Shown: piece by piece, positions 9,216 through 18,798 of the stretch
How positions within the stretch are numbered: position 1 is the first letter of the stretch
Layout of the letters: each line of letters starts with the position of its first letter
Assembly: GCF_024171695.1 (NCBI RefSeq)
Contig: NZ_JAMTCF010000015.1
Span: 204,150-268,149 of the forward strand
DNA from: Actinosynnema pretiosum
Lineage (GTDB): Bacteria > Actinomycetota > Actinomycetes > Mycobacteriales > Pseudonocardiaceae
DNA length: 64,000 bases
Reading direction: 5' to 3'
Notes under the pieces: model-generated
Told to the model about the DNA's origin: nothing
What the model saw: the letters and a program-made list of their open reading frames with translations, nothing else
Databases searched by the model: none
Program-made: the position numbers and the translations under genes

Positions 9216-10811
9216 ATGCCCCGTCAACGCCGATGGGCGCCCATCGCCCTGGCCGTGCTCGGCCTCGTGGCGGCGAGCCTGACCACCACCACCCACCCGG
9301 CCCGCGCGGCCGAGACCTACACCAACCCCGTGCTGTGGCAGGACTTCGCCGACATCGACGTCCTGCGCGTGGACGACACCTACTACTACTCCGCCTCCAC
9401 CATGCACTACTCGCCCGGCGCGCCCGTGCTGCGCTCCTACGACCTGGTCAACTGGGAGTTCGCCGGCCACTCCGTGCCGCGCCTCGACTTCGACGCCAAG
9501 TACGACCTGGCCAACGGCTCCCGCGCCTACGTCAACGGGATCTGGGCGTCGTTCCTGGCCCACCGCAAGAGCAACCGCACCTTCTACTGGGGTGGCTGCG
9601 TCGACTTCGCCCGCACCCACCTCTACACCGCCACCGCCGTGGACGGCCAGTGGTCCAAGCACACCACCATCAACAAGTGCTACTACGACGCCGGGATGCT
9701 CGTGGACGACGACGACGCCCTGTACGTCGCCCACGGCAACACCACCATCAGCGTCGCCCAGCTCTCCGCCGACGGGAAGTCGGAGGTCCGCTCGCAGCAG
9801 GTGTTCCAGACCCCGTCGAACATCGGCACCCTGGAGGGGGCCCGCTTCTACAAGCGCGGCGGCAACTACTACATCTGGCTCACCAGGCCCGCGAACGGCC
9901 AGTACGTGCTCAAGTCGGCCAGCCCGTTCGGCCCGTACTCGATCCAGCAGGTGCTGCTCGACCTGCCGTCGCCGATCCCCGGCGGGGGAGTGCCGCACCA
10001 GGGCGGCCTGGTGCAGACCCAGAACGGCGACTGGCACTACCTGGCGTTCGTCGACGCCTACCCCGGCGGGCGCGTGCCCGTGCTCGCGCCGATCACCTGG
10101 ACCTCGGACGGCTGGCCGCGCGTCACCACCGTCAACGGAGGCTGGGGAGCCACCTACCCGAAGCCGAACCTGCCCGCGCCCCCGCGCCAGGTCAAACCCA
10201 TGATCGGCGCCGACACCTTCGCGGGTTCCGCGCTCGGACCGCAGTGGGAGTGGAACCACAACCCGGACACCTCCAAGTACAGCGTCGGCAACGGCCTGCG
10301 CCTGTCCACGGCCACCGTCACCAACGACCTGTACTCCGCCCGCAACACCCTCACCCACCGCATCCAGGGCCCCACCTCCACCGGCACCGTGGAACTGGAC
10401 CTGTCGGCGATGCGCGACGGCGACCGCACCGGACTGGCCGTGCTGCGCGACTCCTCGGCGTGGATCGGCGTCAAGCGCGACAACGGCCGCAACCGGGTCG
10501 TCTCCGTCACCGGCCTGACCATGGACGGCTCGTGGCGCACGACGGGAACCGGCTACGAGGTCGCCGGGGCCGACCTGAACGGCACCCGGATCTGGTTGCG
10601 CGCCAACGCCGACATCCGCCCCGGCAGCGGCAGGCAGGTCAGGTTCTCCTACAGCACCAACGGCGTCGACTTCACCGCCTTCGGCCCGGCCTTCACGCTC
10701 AAGAACGACTGGCGCTTCTTCATGGGCTACCGCTTCGCCGTCTTCAACCACGCCACCACCGCCCTCGGCGGCGCGGTCACCGCCCGGCGCTTCGACCTGA
10801 CCACCCCATGA
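9216..10811 (+). CDS. Secreted GH43 beta-xylosidase/arabinofuranosidase
   Basis: A 531-residue protein with a Sec signal peptide (residues 1-~31). The five-bladed GH43 propeller starts at YTNPVLWQDFADIDVLRVDDTYYYSAS, where the Asp of the FADIDV stretch is the expected general base. A beta-sandwich C-terminal domain of the GH43_C2 type runs from ~330 to the end. It would cut xylo-oligosaccharides or arabinose branches outside the cell. An AGGAG site precedes the ATG. The next gene overlaps its stop by 4 nt, so the two may be translationally coupled. Confidence 0.92.
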   Translation: MPRQRRWAPIALAVLGLVAASLTTTTHPARAAETYTNPVLWQDFADIDVLRVDDTYYYSASTMHYSPGAPVLRSYDLVNWEFAGHSVPRLDFDAKYDLANGSRAYVNGIWASFLAHRKSNRTFYWGGCVDFARTHLYTATAVDGQWSKHTTINKCYYDAGMLVDDDDALYVAHGNTTISVAQLSADGKSEVRSQQVFQTPSNIGTLEGARFYKRGGNYYIWLTRPANGQYVLKSASPFGPYSIQQVLLDLPSPIPGGGVPHQGGLVQTQNGDWHYLAFVDAYPGGRVPVLAPITWTSDGWPRVTTVNGGWGATYPKPNLPAPPRQVKPMIGADTFAGSALGPQWEWNHNPDTSKYSVGNGLRLSTATVTNDLYSARNTLTHRIQGPTSTGTVELDLSAMRDGDRTGLAVLRDSSAWIGVKRDNGRNRVVSVTGLTMDGSWRTTGTGYEVAGADLNGTRIWLRANADIRPGSGRQVRFSYSTNGVDFTAFGPAFTLKNDWRFFMGYRFAVFNHATTALGGAVTARRFDLTTP

Positions 10812-12127
10812 CCACCACACGAAGGGCAGATCCCTTGGCGCGCAACAGGGTCCTCGCGGCAGCGGCCATCGCGCTGCTCACCTTCGCGGCGGGGCTGATC
10901 ACCACCAGCGCGAGCGGAGCGGCGGGTGATCCCGGCGCGAGCGCCACCACGGAGGGCTGCGGCAAGGCCCCCGCCCTCGCCAGCGGCACGCGCACCATCA
11001 CCAGCAGCGGCAAGACCCGCACCTACGTCCTCAAGCTCCCCGACACCTACGACCGCACCCGCGCCCACCGCGTCGTGTTCGGCTTCCACTGGCTCGGCGG
11101 CACCGCCAACGACGTCGCCACCGGCCAGACCGTGCAGCGCGACGTCTGGTCCTACTACGGCCTGCGACGCCTGGCGGGCGACAGCACGATCTTCGTCGCC
11201 CCGCAGGGCTTGAACAACGGCTGGGCCAACAACGGCGGCGAGGACATCACCCTCGTCGACGACATCGTCCGCCAGCTCGACACCGGCCTGTGCGTGGACA
11301 CCACCCAGCGCTTCGCCACCGGCTTCAGCTACGGCGGCGCGATGTCCTACTCGGTTGCCTGCTCGCGGCCCACCGCGTTCCGCGCGGTCGCGGTCATCGC
11401 GGGCGGCGTGCTCAGCGGCTGCGCGGGCGGCGCGCAGCCCATCGCCTACCTCGGGATCCACGGCCTGCGCGACAGCGTCCTGGCCATCTCCGGCGGGCGC
11501 TCGATGCGCGACCGGTTCGTGCGCAACAACGGCTGCGCCGCGCAGAACCCGCCGGAGCCGTCCCAGGGCAGCCTGACCCACCGGGGCACCACCTACACCG
11601 GCTGCCGTGCGGGCCACCCGGTGCGCTGGGTCGCGTTCGACGAGGGCCACATCGCCGCGCCGCAGGACGGCGCGCCCGGCGACAGCGGCGCCAGGACGTG
11701 GGCGCCGGACGAGACCTGGCGGTTCTTCACCCAGTTCGCCGGAACCGACCCCGACCCCACCGGCACCACCACGACCACGACCACGACCACGCCCGGCGAA
11801 CCGCAGCCGGGCGCCTGCCGGGTGTCGGCCACCGTCAACGCCTGGGGCAACGGCCTGACGGCGGAGCTCGGCATCACCAACACCGGGACCACGCAGGTGC
11901 GGGGCTGGTCGCTGGAGTTCACGCTCCCCGCAGGCCAGGTGATCACCTCGGGCTGGAACGCCTCGTACGCGCCCGGCTCCGGCCGGGTGACCGCCCGCGA
12001 CGCGGGCTACAACGCGGCGATCCCACCCGGTGGCAGGGTCGGCATCGGCTACCAGGTCACCCACAGCGGGGACGCGGCCCCACCTTCGGGGTTCTCCTTG
12101 AACGGCGCGGCCTGCACGATGGGGTAG
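10808..12127 (+). CDS. Secreted CE1-type feruloyl/acetylxylan esterase with C-terminal CBM2
   Basis: A 439-residue protein if read from the ATG that overlaps the previous stop. A TTG at 10835 with GAAGGG 8 nt upstream fits both ribosome site and signal peptide (ARNRVLAAAAIALLTF) better. The alpha/beta-hydrolase domain has the nucleophile elbow GFSYGGAMS and resembles CE1 esterases and PHB-depolymerase-like esterases. After a Thr-run linker comes a CBM2 (about the last 105 residues, with GWNASYAPGSGRVTARDAGY). It likely frees ferulate or acetate from arabinoxylan and so complements GH62 and GH43. Confidence 0.88.
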   Translation: MTTTRRADPLARNRVLAAAAIALLTFAAGLITTSASGAAGDPGASATTEGCGKAPALASGTRTITSSGKTRTYVLKLPDTYDRTRAHRVVFGFHWLGGTANDVATGQTVQRDVWSYYGLRRLAGDSTIFVAPQGLNNGWANNGGEDITLVDDIVRQLDTGLCVDTTQRFATGFSYGGAMSYSVACSRPTAFRAVAVIAGGVLSGCAGGAQPIAYLGIHGLRDSVLAISGGRSMRDRFVRNNGCAAQNPPEPSQGSLTHRGTTYTGCRAGHPVRWVAFDEGHIAAPQDGAPGDSGARTWAPDETWRFFTQFAGTDPDPTGTTTTTTTTTPGEPQPGACRVSATVNAWGNGLTAELGITNTGTTQVRGWSLEFTLPAGQVITSGWNASYAPGSGRVTARDAGYNAAIPPGGRVGIGYQVTHSGDAAPPSGFSLNGAACTMG

Positions 12128-12171
12128 GACCTCGCGCGGGGCTGCCGCGCGACCGGTGACGGGAGGAACGG

Positions 12172-13236
12172 GTGACGGGCACATCCCCGCAGGCGGGCAG
12201 GCGGACGCGCGTGACGCTGGCCGACGTCGCGTCCGCCTGCGCGGTGTCGGTGCCCACCGCCTCCCTGGTGCTCTCCGGTCGCGCCAGGGAGCTGCGCATC
12301 TCGACCGCCGTCGAGCGCAGGGTCCGGGCCACCGCCGAGCAGCTCGGCTACCGCCGCGACACGCTGCTCTCCGCCTCCCGCACCAGGACCCTGGGCTTCG
12401 TCTCCGACGCCGTCGCCTCGGCCAAGCTGTCCGGCGAGCTGATCGAGGGCGCGGTCGACGCCGCCCACCGGCACGGGTTCACCCTCTTCGCCGGGGAGAG
12501 CGGCGGCGACCGGGACGTCGAGGCGGCGCTGGTGGCCTCGCTGCGCGCCCAGCGGGTGGAGGGCGTCGTCTTCGCGGCCAGGTTCCCCCGGCTCCTCGAC
12601 GTCCCCGACGCGCTGCGCGACGGCCCCTCCGTGCTGCTGAACGTGCTGCCCGCCAACGACTTCCCCGCGCACGCCGTCCTCCCCGACGACCGGGGCGGCG
12701 GCCGTTCGGCGGCGCGCGTGCTGCTCGACGCCGGGCACCGCGAGGGCGTGCACCTGATCGGCACCGGGCCCACGGCCGAGGCGATCGACCCGCGCCACAT
12801 CGCCGCCGTGGCCCGCCTCTCCGGCGCGCTGGAGACCTTCGCGGCGGCCGGGGTGGAGGTGGAGAGCGTGCGCCCGTGCCAGGAGTGGATGCCCGAGAAC
12901 GGCTACCGCGCCACCCTCGACCTCCTGTCCCACCACCGCCCCCGCGCGCTCCTGTGCTTCAACGACCGCTTGGCGTTCGGCGCCTGCCAGGCGCTCGCGG
13001 AGGCGGGCCTGTCCGTGCCGGACGACGTCTCCGTGGTGGGCTTCGACGACCACCCCGTGGCCGCCTGGATGCGCCCACGCCTGACCACCGTCGCCCTGCC
13101 GCACCACCGCCTGGGCGCGACGGCCGTGGAACTCCTCCTGTCCCGCCCCCGCCGGGACCGAGGCCCGACGACCGTGCACCACGTCCCGATGCCGGTGGTG
13201 GCGGGGGGATCGGTGCGCGCGGTCGAGCACGCCTGA
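12172..13236 (+). CDS. LacI family transcriptional regulator
   Basis: A 354-residue LacI protein. The N-terminal HTH is VTLADVASACAVSVPTASLVLSG, followed by a periplasmic-binding-protein-like effector domain ending in the usual SVVGFDDHPVAAWMRPRLTTV. The GTG start has GGAGGA about 5 nt upstream. It sits 44 bp after the esterase gene in the same direction, so it is probably co-transcribed with the hydrolases and represses them until a xylan- or arabinan-derived sugar is bound. That role is inferred from position. Confidence 0.9.
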   Translation: MTGTSPQAGRRTRVTLADVASACAVSVPTASLVLSGRARELRISTAVERRVRATAEQLGYRRDTLLSASRTRTLGFVSDAVASAKLSGELIEGAVDAAHRHGFTLFAGESGGDRDVEAALVASLRAQRVEGVVFAARFPRLLDVPDALRDGPSVLLNVLPANDFPAHAVLPDDRGGGRSAARVLLDAGHREGVHLIGTGPTAEAIDPRHIAAVARLSGALETFAAAGVEVESVRPCQEWMPENGYRATLDLLSHHRPRALLCFNDRLAFGACQALAEAGLSVPDDVSVVGFDDHPVAAWMRPRLTTVALPHHRLGATAVELLLSRPRRDRGPTTVHHVPMPVVAGGSVRAVEHA

Positions 13237-13438
13237 GGCGGGTTCGGCGCCCGGCCGGACGGGCAGGCGGGCAGGCGGGGAGGCCGTCGGGGCAGTTCCA
13301 GGCGGACCCGCCGAGGGCCTGCTGGCAGGGCGCGCTCACCGCTGCGACGGTCGTCGACGAGCCCGCCCAGCCGGTGCGCGCCCCATCGGCGCCCTGGCGA
13401 GCGGCCAGGCCGGGTCCGCCCACCCCGCCCGGCCGCTG

Positions 13439-14324
13439 CTACCCGCGCGCCTCCGGCGCGGTGAAGGTGATCGTGCGGGCGTGCTCGCGGAACCCCAGCC
13501 CCCGGTACAGCGGCGCGGGCGCGGGGTGGTCGGGGTGCCCGTGCAGCGGGTACACCACCGCCGACCGCCCGCCCGCCTCGCGCAGCGCGCCCAGCGCCGC
13601 CAAGCACACCGCCCGCCCCAGCCCGCGCCGCCGAAGACCGGGGTCGACCCCGACCGGTTCCAGCTCGCCCACGCCGTTGCGCTCGTCGAACCAGATCAGG
13701 CAGGTGGCCGCGAACCGCCCGTCCGGCCCCTCTACCACCCGGTCCAGCTCCGGCCGGTACGGCCACGTCCCCATCACCGCCCGGTAGCTCTCCTCGGTGA
13801 CCCGCGACGGCCACCAGGCCGCCCGGTGCGCCGCGACCCGCGCCGCCACGTCCTCCTCGCCCCGCACGGCGCGGACCCGGTACCCGGCGGGCAGCTCGGG
13901 CGTCGGCAGGTCGTCCAGCGCGCGCACCGAGTGCCGGAAGTGCGGCCCGCCCAGCCGCGTACCCGCGAGCCTCCAGCGCGGCGACCAGGTGCGGTTCGGA
14001 GTCCAGCACGGTGACCGACCGCCGGGGCGCGGTGGCCACGCCCGCGAACCAGTCGAGCACCGCCCCCGCCAGCTCCGGCCGGGCCGGGTCGACCAGCAGC
14101 GCCAGCTCACCTGGCAGCTCGGCCCACCCCCACGCCACCACCTCGCCGCCCGCCTCCCACAGCGCGGTCGGCCACTCGGCCTCGCGCCCGGTGTGCTGGC
14201 CCCGCTGCCAGGCCAAATCGCCGACGTGCCACCGGCTCGACGGCGTCCAGATCCGCCGCGCCAACCCCTGCATCGCGCGCAGGTCCGCAGGGTCGGCGTA
14301 CGGGCGCGTCCTCACCTCGGTCAT
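13439..14324 (-). pseudogene. Two-domain GNAT acetyltransferase broken by a frameshift
   Basis: Two overlapping frames on the minus strand together make one GNAT protein of about 295 residues. The first part runs from the ATG at 14324 (MTEVRTRPYADPADLRAMQG) to ALEARGYA. The second continues from RLGGPHFRHS to FTAPEARG at 13439 and carries the acetyl-CoA motif VDPGLRRRGLGRAVCLAAL. The switch lies at about 13950-13970, near GCGCGGCTGGGCGGG. A single 1- or 2-base indel would restore the frame, so this may be a sequencing error rather than a dead gene. Substrate unknown. Confidence 0.8.
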
Positions 14325-14391
14325 CGCGTGATCATGTCGCCAGGGGCCCGCCCCGCGCACCGGAGATTCCCGCGCGCACGTTCGGCGACAC

Positions 14392-14427
14392 TTGCTCATT
14401 TATTGACACCTGTCTAGTTTCTCCTCC
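14392..14427 (+). promoter_or_regulatory. Promoter and palindromic operator of the TetR/isochorismatase pair
   Basis: TTGCTC (14392-14397) and TAGTTT (14415-14420) are 17 nt apart. The spacer holds the palindrome GACA-CC-TGTC (14405-14414). Seven bases after the -10 box comes the GTG start, so the transcript is probably leaderless and autorepressed by the TetR protein. Confidence 0.6.
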
Positions 14428-14997
14428 GTGACCACCCGCCCCGACCGTCGGGTCGCCCGCTCCAGGGCCGCCCTCATGGCCGCCGCCGTCGACCTGGTCG
14501 CCGAGCGCGGGGCGGCGGTCCCGGTGACCGACCTGGCCGAGGCCGCCGACGTCAGCAGGCAGCTGCTCTACCAGCACTTCGGCGACCGCGACACGCTCCT
14601 CGTCGCCGCCGCGGCGGACCTGGTGCGGCGCGAGCTCCTGCCGCACCTGGCCGACCCGCGGGCCCCGCGCCACGCCCGCCTCCTGGTCGTGGCCCGCCAC
14701 TTCGCCGACCACCGACCCTTCTACCGCGCCGTGCTCACCGGCCCGTGCGCGTGGCGGCTCGCCGAGGCCCTGGCCGAGCTCTTCCGCACCCTCATCACCA
14801 CCGAGGCCCTGCGCGCCAACCTGGGCGAGGTGGACGAGCAGGCCGCCCGCGACCTGGCCGTGCTGATCTCCCACGGCACCGGCGCGATCGTCCACGACTG
14901 GGTCGTGCGCGCCGAGGACCCGCTGCGCCCCGAGGAACTCGCCGACCGCCTGCTCACCGTCACCAGCCTGCTCACCCCGGCGCCCCCGCACCCCTGA
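14428..14997 (+). CDS. TetR/AcrR family regulator
   Basis: A 189-residue TetR protein. The HTH comprises VTDLAEAADVSRQLLYQHFGDRDTL (residues ~30-54), followed by an all-helical ligand domain. The GTG start lies at the predicted transcription start and has no ribosome site. A palindrome sits between its -35 and -10 boxes, so it very likely represses itself. The isochorismatase-like gene 70 nt downstream is the probable controlled function. Confidence 0.88.
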   Translation: MTTRPDRRVARSRAALMAAAVDLVAERGAAVPVTDLAEAADVSRQLLYQHFGDRDTLLVAAAADLVRRELLPHLADPRAPRHARLLVVARHFADHRPFYRAVLTGPCAWRLAEALAELFRTLITTEALRANLGEVDEQAARDLAVLISHGTGAIVHDWVVRAEDPLRPEELADRLLTVTSLLTPAPPHP

Positions 14998-15066
14998 CCC
15001 CCACCGGCGGCCCCCCGCGCCGCCACCACCGAAACGAGGCCCGAGATCCCCACCCCCGCCCTGCTG

Positions 15067-15594
15067 GTGATGGACGTCCAGCCCGCCGTTGTCGCCCGCT
15101 ACCCCGACCCGACCTACCTGCCCAGGCTCGCCACCGCGCTCGAGGCGGCCCGCGCCGCGTCCGTGCCGGTGATCCACGTCGGCGTCGGCTTCCGCCCCGA
15201 CTACGCCGAGGTCCACCCGCGCAACAAGATGTTCGGCCGACTCGCCGCAGCGCCCCGAGGCTCCGGCGCCACCGACTTCCACCCCGAGACCGCGCCGCTC
15301 GACGACGAGGTGGTGGTGACCAAGCGCCGCGTCAGCGCGTTCGCGGGCAGCGACCTGGACCTCGTCCTGCGCGCCCAGGGCGTCGACCACCTGGTGCTCA
15401 CCGGCATCGCGACCAGCGGCGTGGTCCTGTCCACCCTCCGCCAGGCAGCCGACCTGGACTTCCAGCTCACCGTCCTGGCCGACGGCTGCCTGGACGACGA
15501 CCCCGAGGTGCACCGCGTGCTCACCGGGAAGGTCTTCCCGACGCAGGCCGACGTCCGGACGATCGCGGACTGGACGGCATCCCTGGACGTGTGA
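15067..15594 (+). CDS. Isochorismatase-fold hydrolase lacking the catalytic Cys
   Basis: The fold is clear: the Asp in MDVQPAVV, the Lys in VVVTKRRVSAF, and GIATSGVVLSTLRQAADLDF, where amidohydrolase members carry the nucleophilic Cys. Here that position is V or G, as in members that use Asp and Lys without Cys, such as EntB- and PhzD-like isochorismatases. The start is unsettled. The GTG at 15067 cuts off the first beta strand (PALLV), and the frame back to the TetR stop has no ATG, GTG or TTG. An ATC at 15046 has ACGAGG 6 nt upstream. Probably co-transcribed with the TetR gene. Substrate unknown. Confidence 0.8.
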   Translation: MMDVQPAVVARYPDPTYLPRLATALEAARAASVPVIHVGVGFRPDYAEVHPRNKMFGRLAAAPRGSGATDFHPETAPLDDEVVVTKRRVSAFAGSDLDLVLRAQGVDHLVLTGIATSGVVLSTLRQAADLDFQLTVLADGCLDDDPEVHRVLTGKVFPTQADVRTIADWTASLDV

Positions 15595-15659
15595 CCCGGC
15601 CCGCCTGCTCCCGACTGCCCGCCCCCGACTGCCCGACCCCGCCCGCCTGCCCCCGGCGC

Positions 15660-18600
15660 TCAGACCACGAACGCCGCCGCCACGTCCCGCTCCGCCTCCC
15701 ACCCCCGCGCGTACGCCGCCGCGAACGCGCTCGCGCCCACCGCCGCCCGCCCCCGGTCGACCAGCTCGCGCACCACGGGGTCGGTGCGGTCGTGCGCGCC
15801 CCGCAACCGCGCGGCCGTCCCGAGCAGCACCCCCGACCCCGCCCACCGCCCCCGCGCCTGCTCCAGCGCCGCCGCCCCCACCGCCACCGGGGCCAGCGCG
15901 GGCAGCTCCCCGCTCGCAGCCGCCACCACCCGCGCCCGCCGCAACGCCCGCTCCGCGCCCGCCAGGTCCCCCGAGGCCACCCGGTGCGCGGCCCGCGCCA
16001 GGTCGCCCACCGCCCCGCCCACCCCGGCCAGCAGCTCACCCGCCCGCCCCAGGTCCCCGAGCCGCACCCGCAGCGCGGCCTCCCGCGCGTCCACCACCGC
16101 GACCTGCTCCCCCCGAGCACGGGCCGAGGCGAGCACCTCCAGCGCCGTCCCGGTCTCACCGCGCCGCTCGTGCAGGTCGACCCACCGCAGGTCCGCCCGC
16201 ACCCGGTCACCGGGGCTCAGCGCCCCGAACTCCCCCTCCAGCGCCCGCGCCTCCCGCAGGTCCGCCCACGCCCCGTCCAGGTCGTCGTACCGCCGCGCCC
16301 GCGCCCGCACCGGCAGCACCCCCGCCACGCCCCACCCGTCCCCGGCCGCCCGGAACCGGGCCAGCGACACCTCCGCGTGCCCGCGCGCCCGGTCCAGCTC
16401 GCCCGCGTTCTCCGCCAGCTCGGCCAGGAACAGGTGCGCCAGCCCGGACAACCACCCGCCACCCGCGCCCAGCTCCCGGAACGCCCCCTCGCCGCGCCCC
16501 AGCAGGAACAGCAGGACCGCCCCGAACACCCGCAGGTGACCGGGGAGCCCCCGGTGCGCCAGCACCCGGTCCGCGAGCGCCGCCACCTCTCCGCGATCAC
16601 CCACCCCGTGCCCGCCGTCGGCGAGGCCGAGCAGGTGGGCGGCCCGCGCGCAGTCCCGCTCAGGGGACGGCCCGCCGGGCACCGCCAGCGCCCGCCCGAG
16701 CCAGTGCGCGCCCTCGGACTGGCGGCCGAACACCTGCCAGTACCAGACCAGCGACAGCGCCAGCGCGAGCGCCCCGTCCGCGTCCCCGGTGGCGCACCGG
16801 TGGTGCAGCGCGGCCAGGGCGTTGTCGTGCTCGGCGCCGATCGCCGCCACCGCCGCGCGCTGCCCCGGCCCGCGCAGCACCGCGTCCTGCCCCGTCAGCA
16901 CCCCCGCCACGTGCGCGGCGGCCAGGTCGCGGACGGCGCTCAAGTCCCCGGCGGCGGCCAGGCGCTCGACCCCGTACGCGCGCACCGTCTCCAGCATCCG
17001 CCGCCGATCCCCGACCAGGCTCAGCAGCGACCGGTCGACCAGCGCGGCGAGCAGCTCGGGCACCTCGTCGGCGGGCACGGCGCCCGCGCAGACGGCGGCG
17101 GCCGACTCCGGGGTGACCCCGCCGGGCAGCACCGAGATCCGCTCGGCCACGGCGCGCTCGGGCCCGTCCAGCAGGTCCCAGCTCCACGCGATCACCGCGC
17201 GCAGCGTGCGGTGCCGGGGCGGCGCGGCCCGGTTCCCGCCCGCCAGCAGGCGGAACCGCGCCGACAACCCGGCCACCAGGTCGGGCAGCGGCAGGGCGCG
17301 CAACCGGGCGGCGGCCAGCTCCAGCGCCAGCGGCAGCCCGTCCAGCGCCCGCACCAGGCGCACCACGTCCGGCAGCGTCGTCGCGTCGACGGCGAAACCG
17401 GGGCGCACCGCCGACGCCCGTTCGGCGAACAACCGCACCGAGGCCGTGCCGACCGCCTCGGCGAGCCCGTCCCCGGTCCCCGGCAGCGCGAGCGGGCCCA
17501 GCGGGACCAGCGCCTCCCCGTCGACCGCCAGGGGTTCCCGGCTGGTGGCGAGCACGCGCAGCTCGGGGCAGCGGGGGAGCAGGAGCGCGACCAGGTGGGC
17601 CACGGCGTCGACCAGGTGCTCGCAGTTGTCCAGCAGCAGCACCGACCTGCGCGCCGCCAGCTCGGCGGTCAGCAGCGCCACCGCGTCCCCGCCCGGCCGG
17701 TCGCGGTCGCCGCGCAGCCCGATCCCGGCGAGCACGGCGGCGACGACCTCCGAGGGCTCGGCGACCGGCGCGAGGTCCACCAGCAGCGCGTCCGGGTCCC
17801 GGCGCAGCGCCTCCACGGCCAGCCGGGTCTTGCCCACCCCGCCGGGCCCGACGACGGTGACCAGCCGCCCGGCGGCCAGCAGGTCGGCGACGCGGGCGAG
17901 GTCGGCGTCCCGGCCGAGGAAGCCCGTCACCGGCGCGGGCAGCGCGTTCGGCCGGGGGAGCGGCGGCGGGGTGGCGCGCAGCAGCCGCAGGTGGCGCTCG
18001 CGCAGGGCCGTGCCGGGGTCGGCGCCCAGCTCGTCGGCCAGCGCCGCGCGGACCCGCTCGTACACCGCCAGCGCCTCGGCCTGCCGACCCGCGCCCGCGA
18101 GCGCGTCCACCAGCACCCCGGCGGCCCGCTCGTGCGCCGGGTGCTCGGCCAGCACCCCGCTCGCCCCGGCGATGGCGGCCCCGGTGCGCCCGAGCGCCAG
18201 CTCGACCTCCGCCAGGTCCAGCACCACCTCGATCGACAGCCGCGCCAACCGGGTCGCCACGCGCGGCGCGACGGCCGCGACGGCCTGCGGTTCAGCCCCG
18301 ACCCGCCCGCCCCACAGCGCGGCGGCCTCCCGCAGCGCGTCCTCCCCACCCCGCGCGGCCAGCTCCTCGAACCGCGCCACGTCCACGTCCGCCACGAGCC
18401 GGTACCCGCCCACCCCCAGCACGACCGCGCCCGGCGCGCCGAGCGCCCGCCGCAGCCGGGAGACGAGCGCCTGCAACGCCGGTCCCGGCCCGGCGGGCGG
18501 CTCGTCGCCCCAGATCGCGTCGACCAGCGCGCCCGGCTCCACCGCCCGCCCACCGGCGAGCGCCAACCGCACCAGCAGCGCCCGCACCCGCCTCCCCAGC

Positions 18601-18677
18601 ACGTCAAGGGCTACGTCGTCGCGGCGGACCCGGAACGCGCCGAGCAGCCCGACCCGCACCCCCGCGCTCCCGTCCAC
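15660..18677 (-). CDS. SARP-like BTAD/NB-ARC regulator (AfsR/DnrI type)
   Basis: About 1005 residues from the GTG at 18677, chosen because GGGAGG lies 8 nt upstream and RVGLLGAFRV is the normal beginning of the OmpR-like winged helix. Domains in order are the DNA-binding domain (~1-90), BTAD (~100-240, with AHERAAGVLVDALAGAGRQAEAL), an ATPase with GPGGVGKTRLA and SVLLLDNCEHL followed by the GLPLALELAA motif, and a C-terminal helical repeat region. Such regulators often switch on antibiotic clusters, but none lies directly next to this one. It is divergent from a membrane protein gene. Confidence 0.9.
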   Translation of the reverse strand: MDGSAGVRVGLLGAFRVRRDDVALDVLGRRVRALLVRLALAGGRAVEPGALVDAIWGDEPPAGPGPALQALVSRLRRALGAPGAVVLGVGGYRLVADVDVARFEELAARGGEDALREAAALWGGRVGAEPQAVAAVAPRVATRLARLSIEVVLDLAEVELALGRTGAAIAGASGVLAEHPAHERAAGVLVDALAGAGRQAEALAVYERVRAALADELGADPGTALRERHLRLLRATPPPLPRPNALPAPVTGFLGRDADLARVADLLAAGRLVTVVGPGGVGKTRLAVEALRRDPDALLVDLAPVAEPSEVVAAVLAGIGLRGDRDRPGGDAVALLTAELAARRSVLLLDNCEHLVDAVAHLVALLLPRCPELRVLATSREPLAVDGEALVPLGPLALPGTGDGLAEAVGTASVRLFAERASAVRPGFAVDATTLPDVVRLVRALDGLPLALELAAARLRALPLPDLVAGLSARFRLLAGGNRAAPPRHRTLRAVIAWSWDLLDGPERAVAERISVLPGGVTPESAAAVCAGAVPADEVPELLAALVDRSLLSLVGDRRRMLETVRAYGVERLAAAGDLSAVRDLAAAHVAGVLTGQDAVLRGPGQRAAVAAIGAEHDNALAALHHRCATGDADGALALALSLVWYWQVFGRQSEGAHWLGRALAVPGGPSPERDCARAAHLLGLADGGHGVGDRGEVAALADRVLAHRGLPGHLRVFGAVLLFLLGRGEGAFRELGAGGGWLSGLAHLFLAELAENAGELDRARGHAEVSLARFRAAGDGWGVAGVLPVRARARRYDDLDGAWADLREARALEGEFGALSPGDRVRADLRWVDLHERRGETGTALEVLASARARGEQVAVVDAREAALRVRLGDLGRAGELLAGVGGAVGDLARAAHRVASGDLAGAERALRRARVVAAASGELPALAPVAVGAAALEQARGRWAGSGVLLGTAARLRGAHDRTDPVVRELVDRGRAAVGASAFAAAYARGWEAERDVAAAFVV

Positions 18678-18798
18678 CCGCTGATCCTCCCAGTGCGGGA
18701 CAAGGGCTTCCGCGCCGCGTCGGCCGCGTGTCAGCGCCGTGTCAGCGCCCCGCCGCACGCTGCCCGCGTCACCGATCCGACAGCGCAGGAGGCAGCAC

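Noticed and set aside
12903..13438. C-terminal extension of the GNAT frame to 498 residues
   Set aside because: This part is out-of-frame sequence of the GNAT gene followed by the antisense of the LacI gene end; the real C-terminal half lies in another frame.
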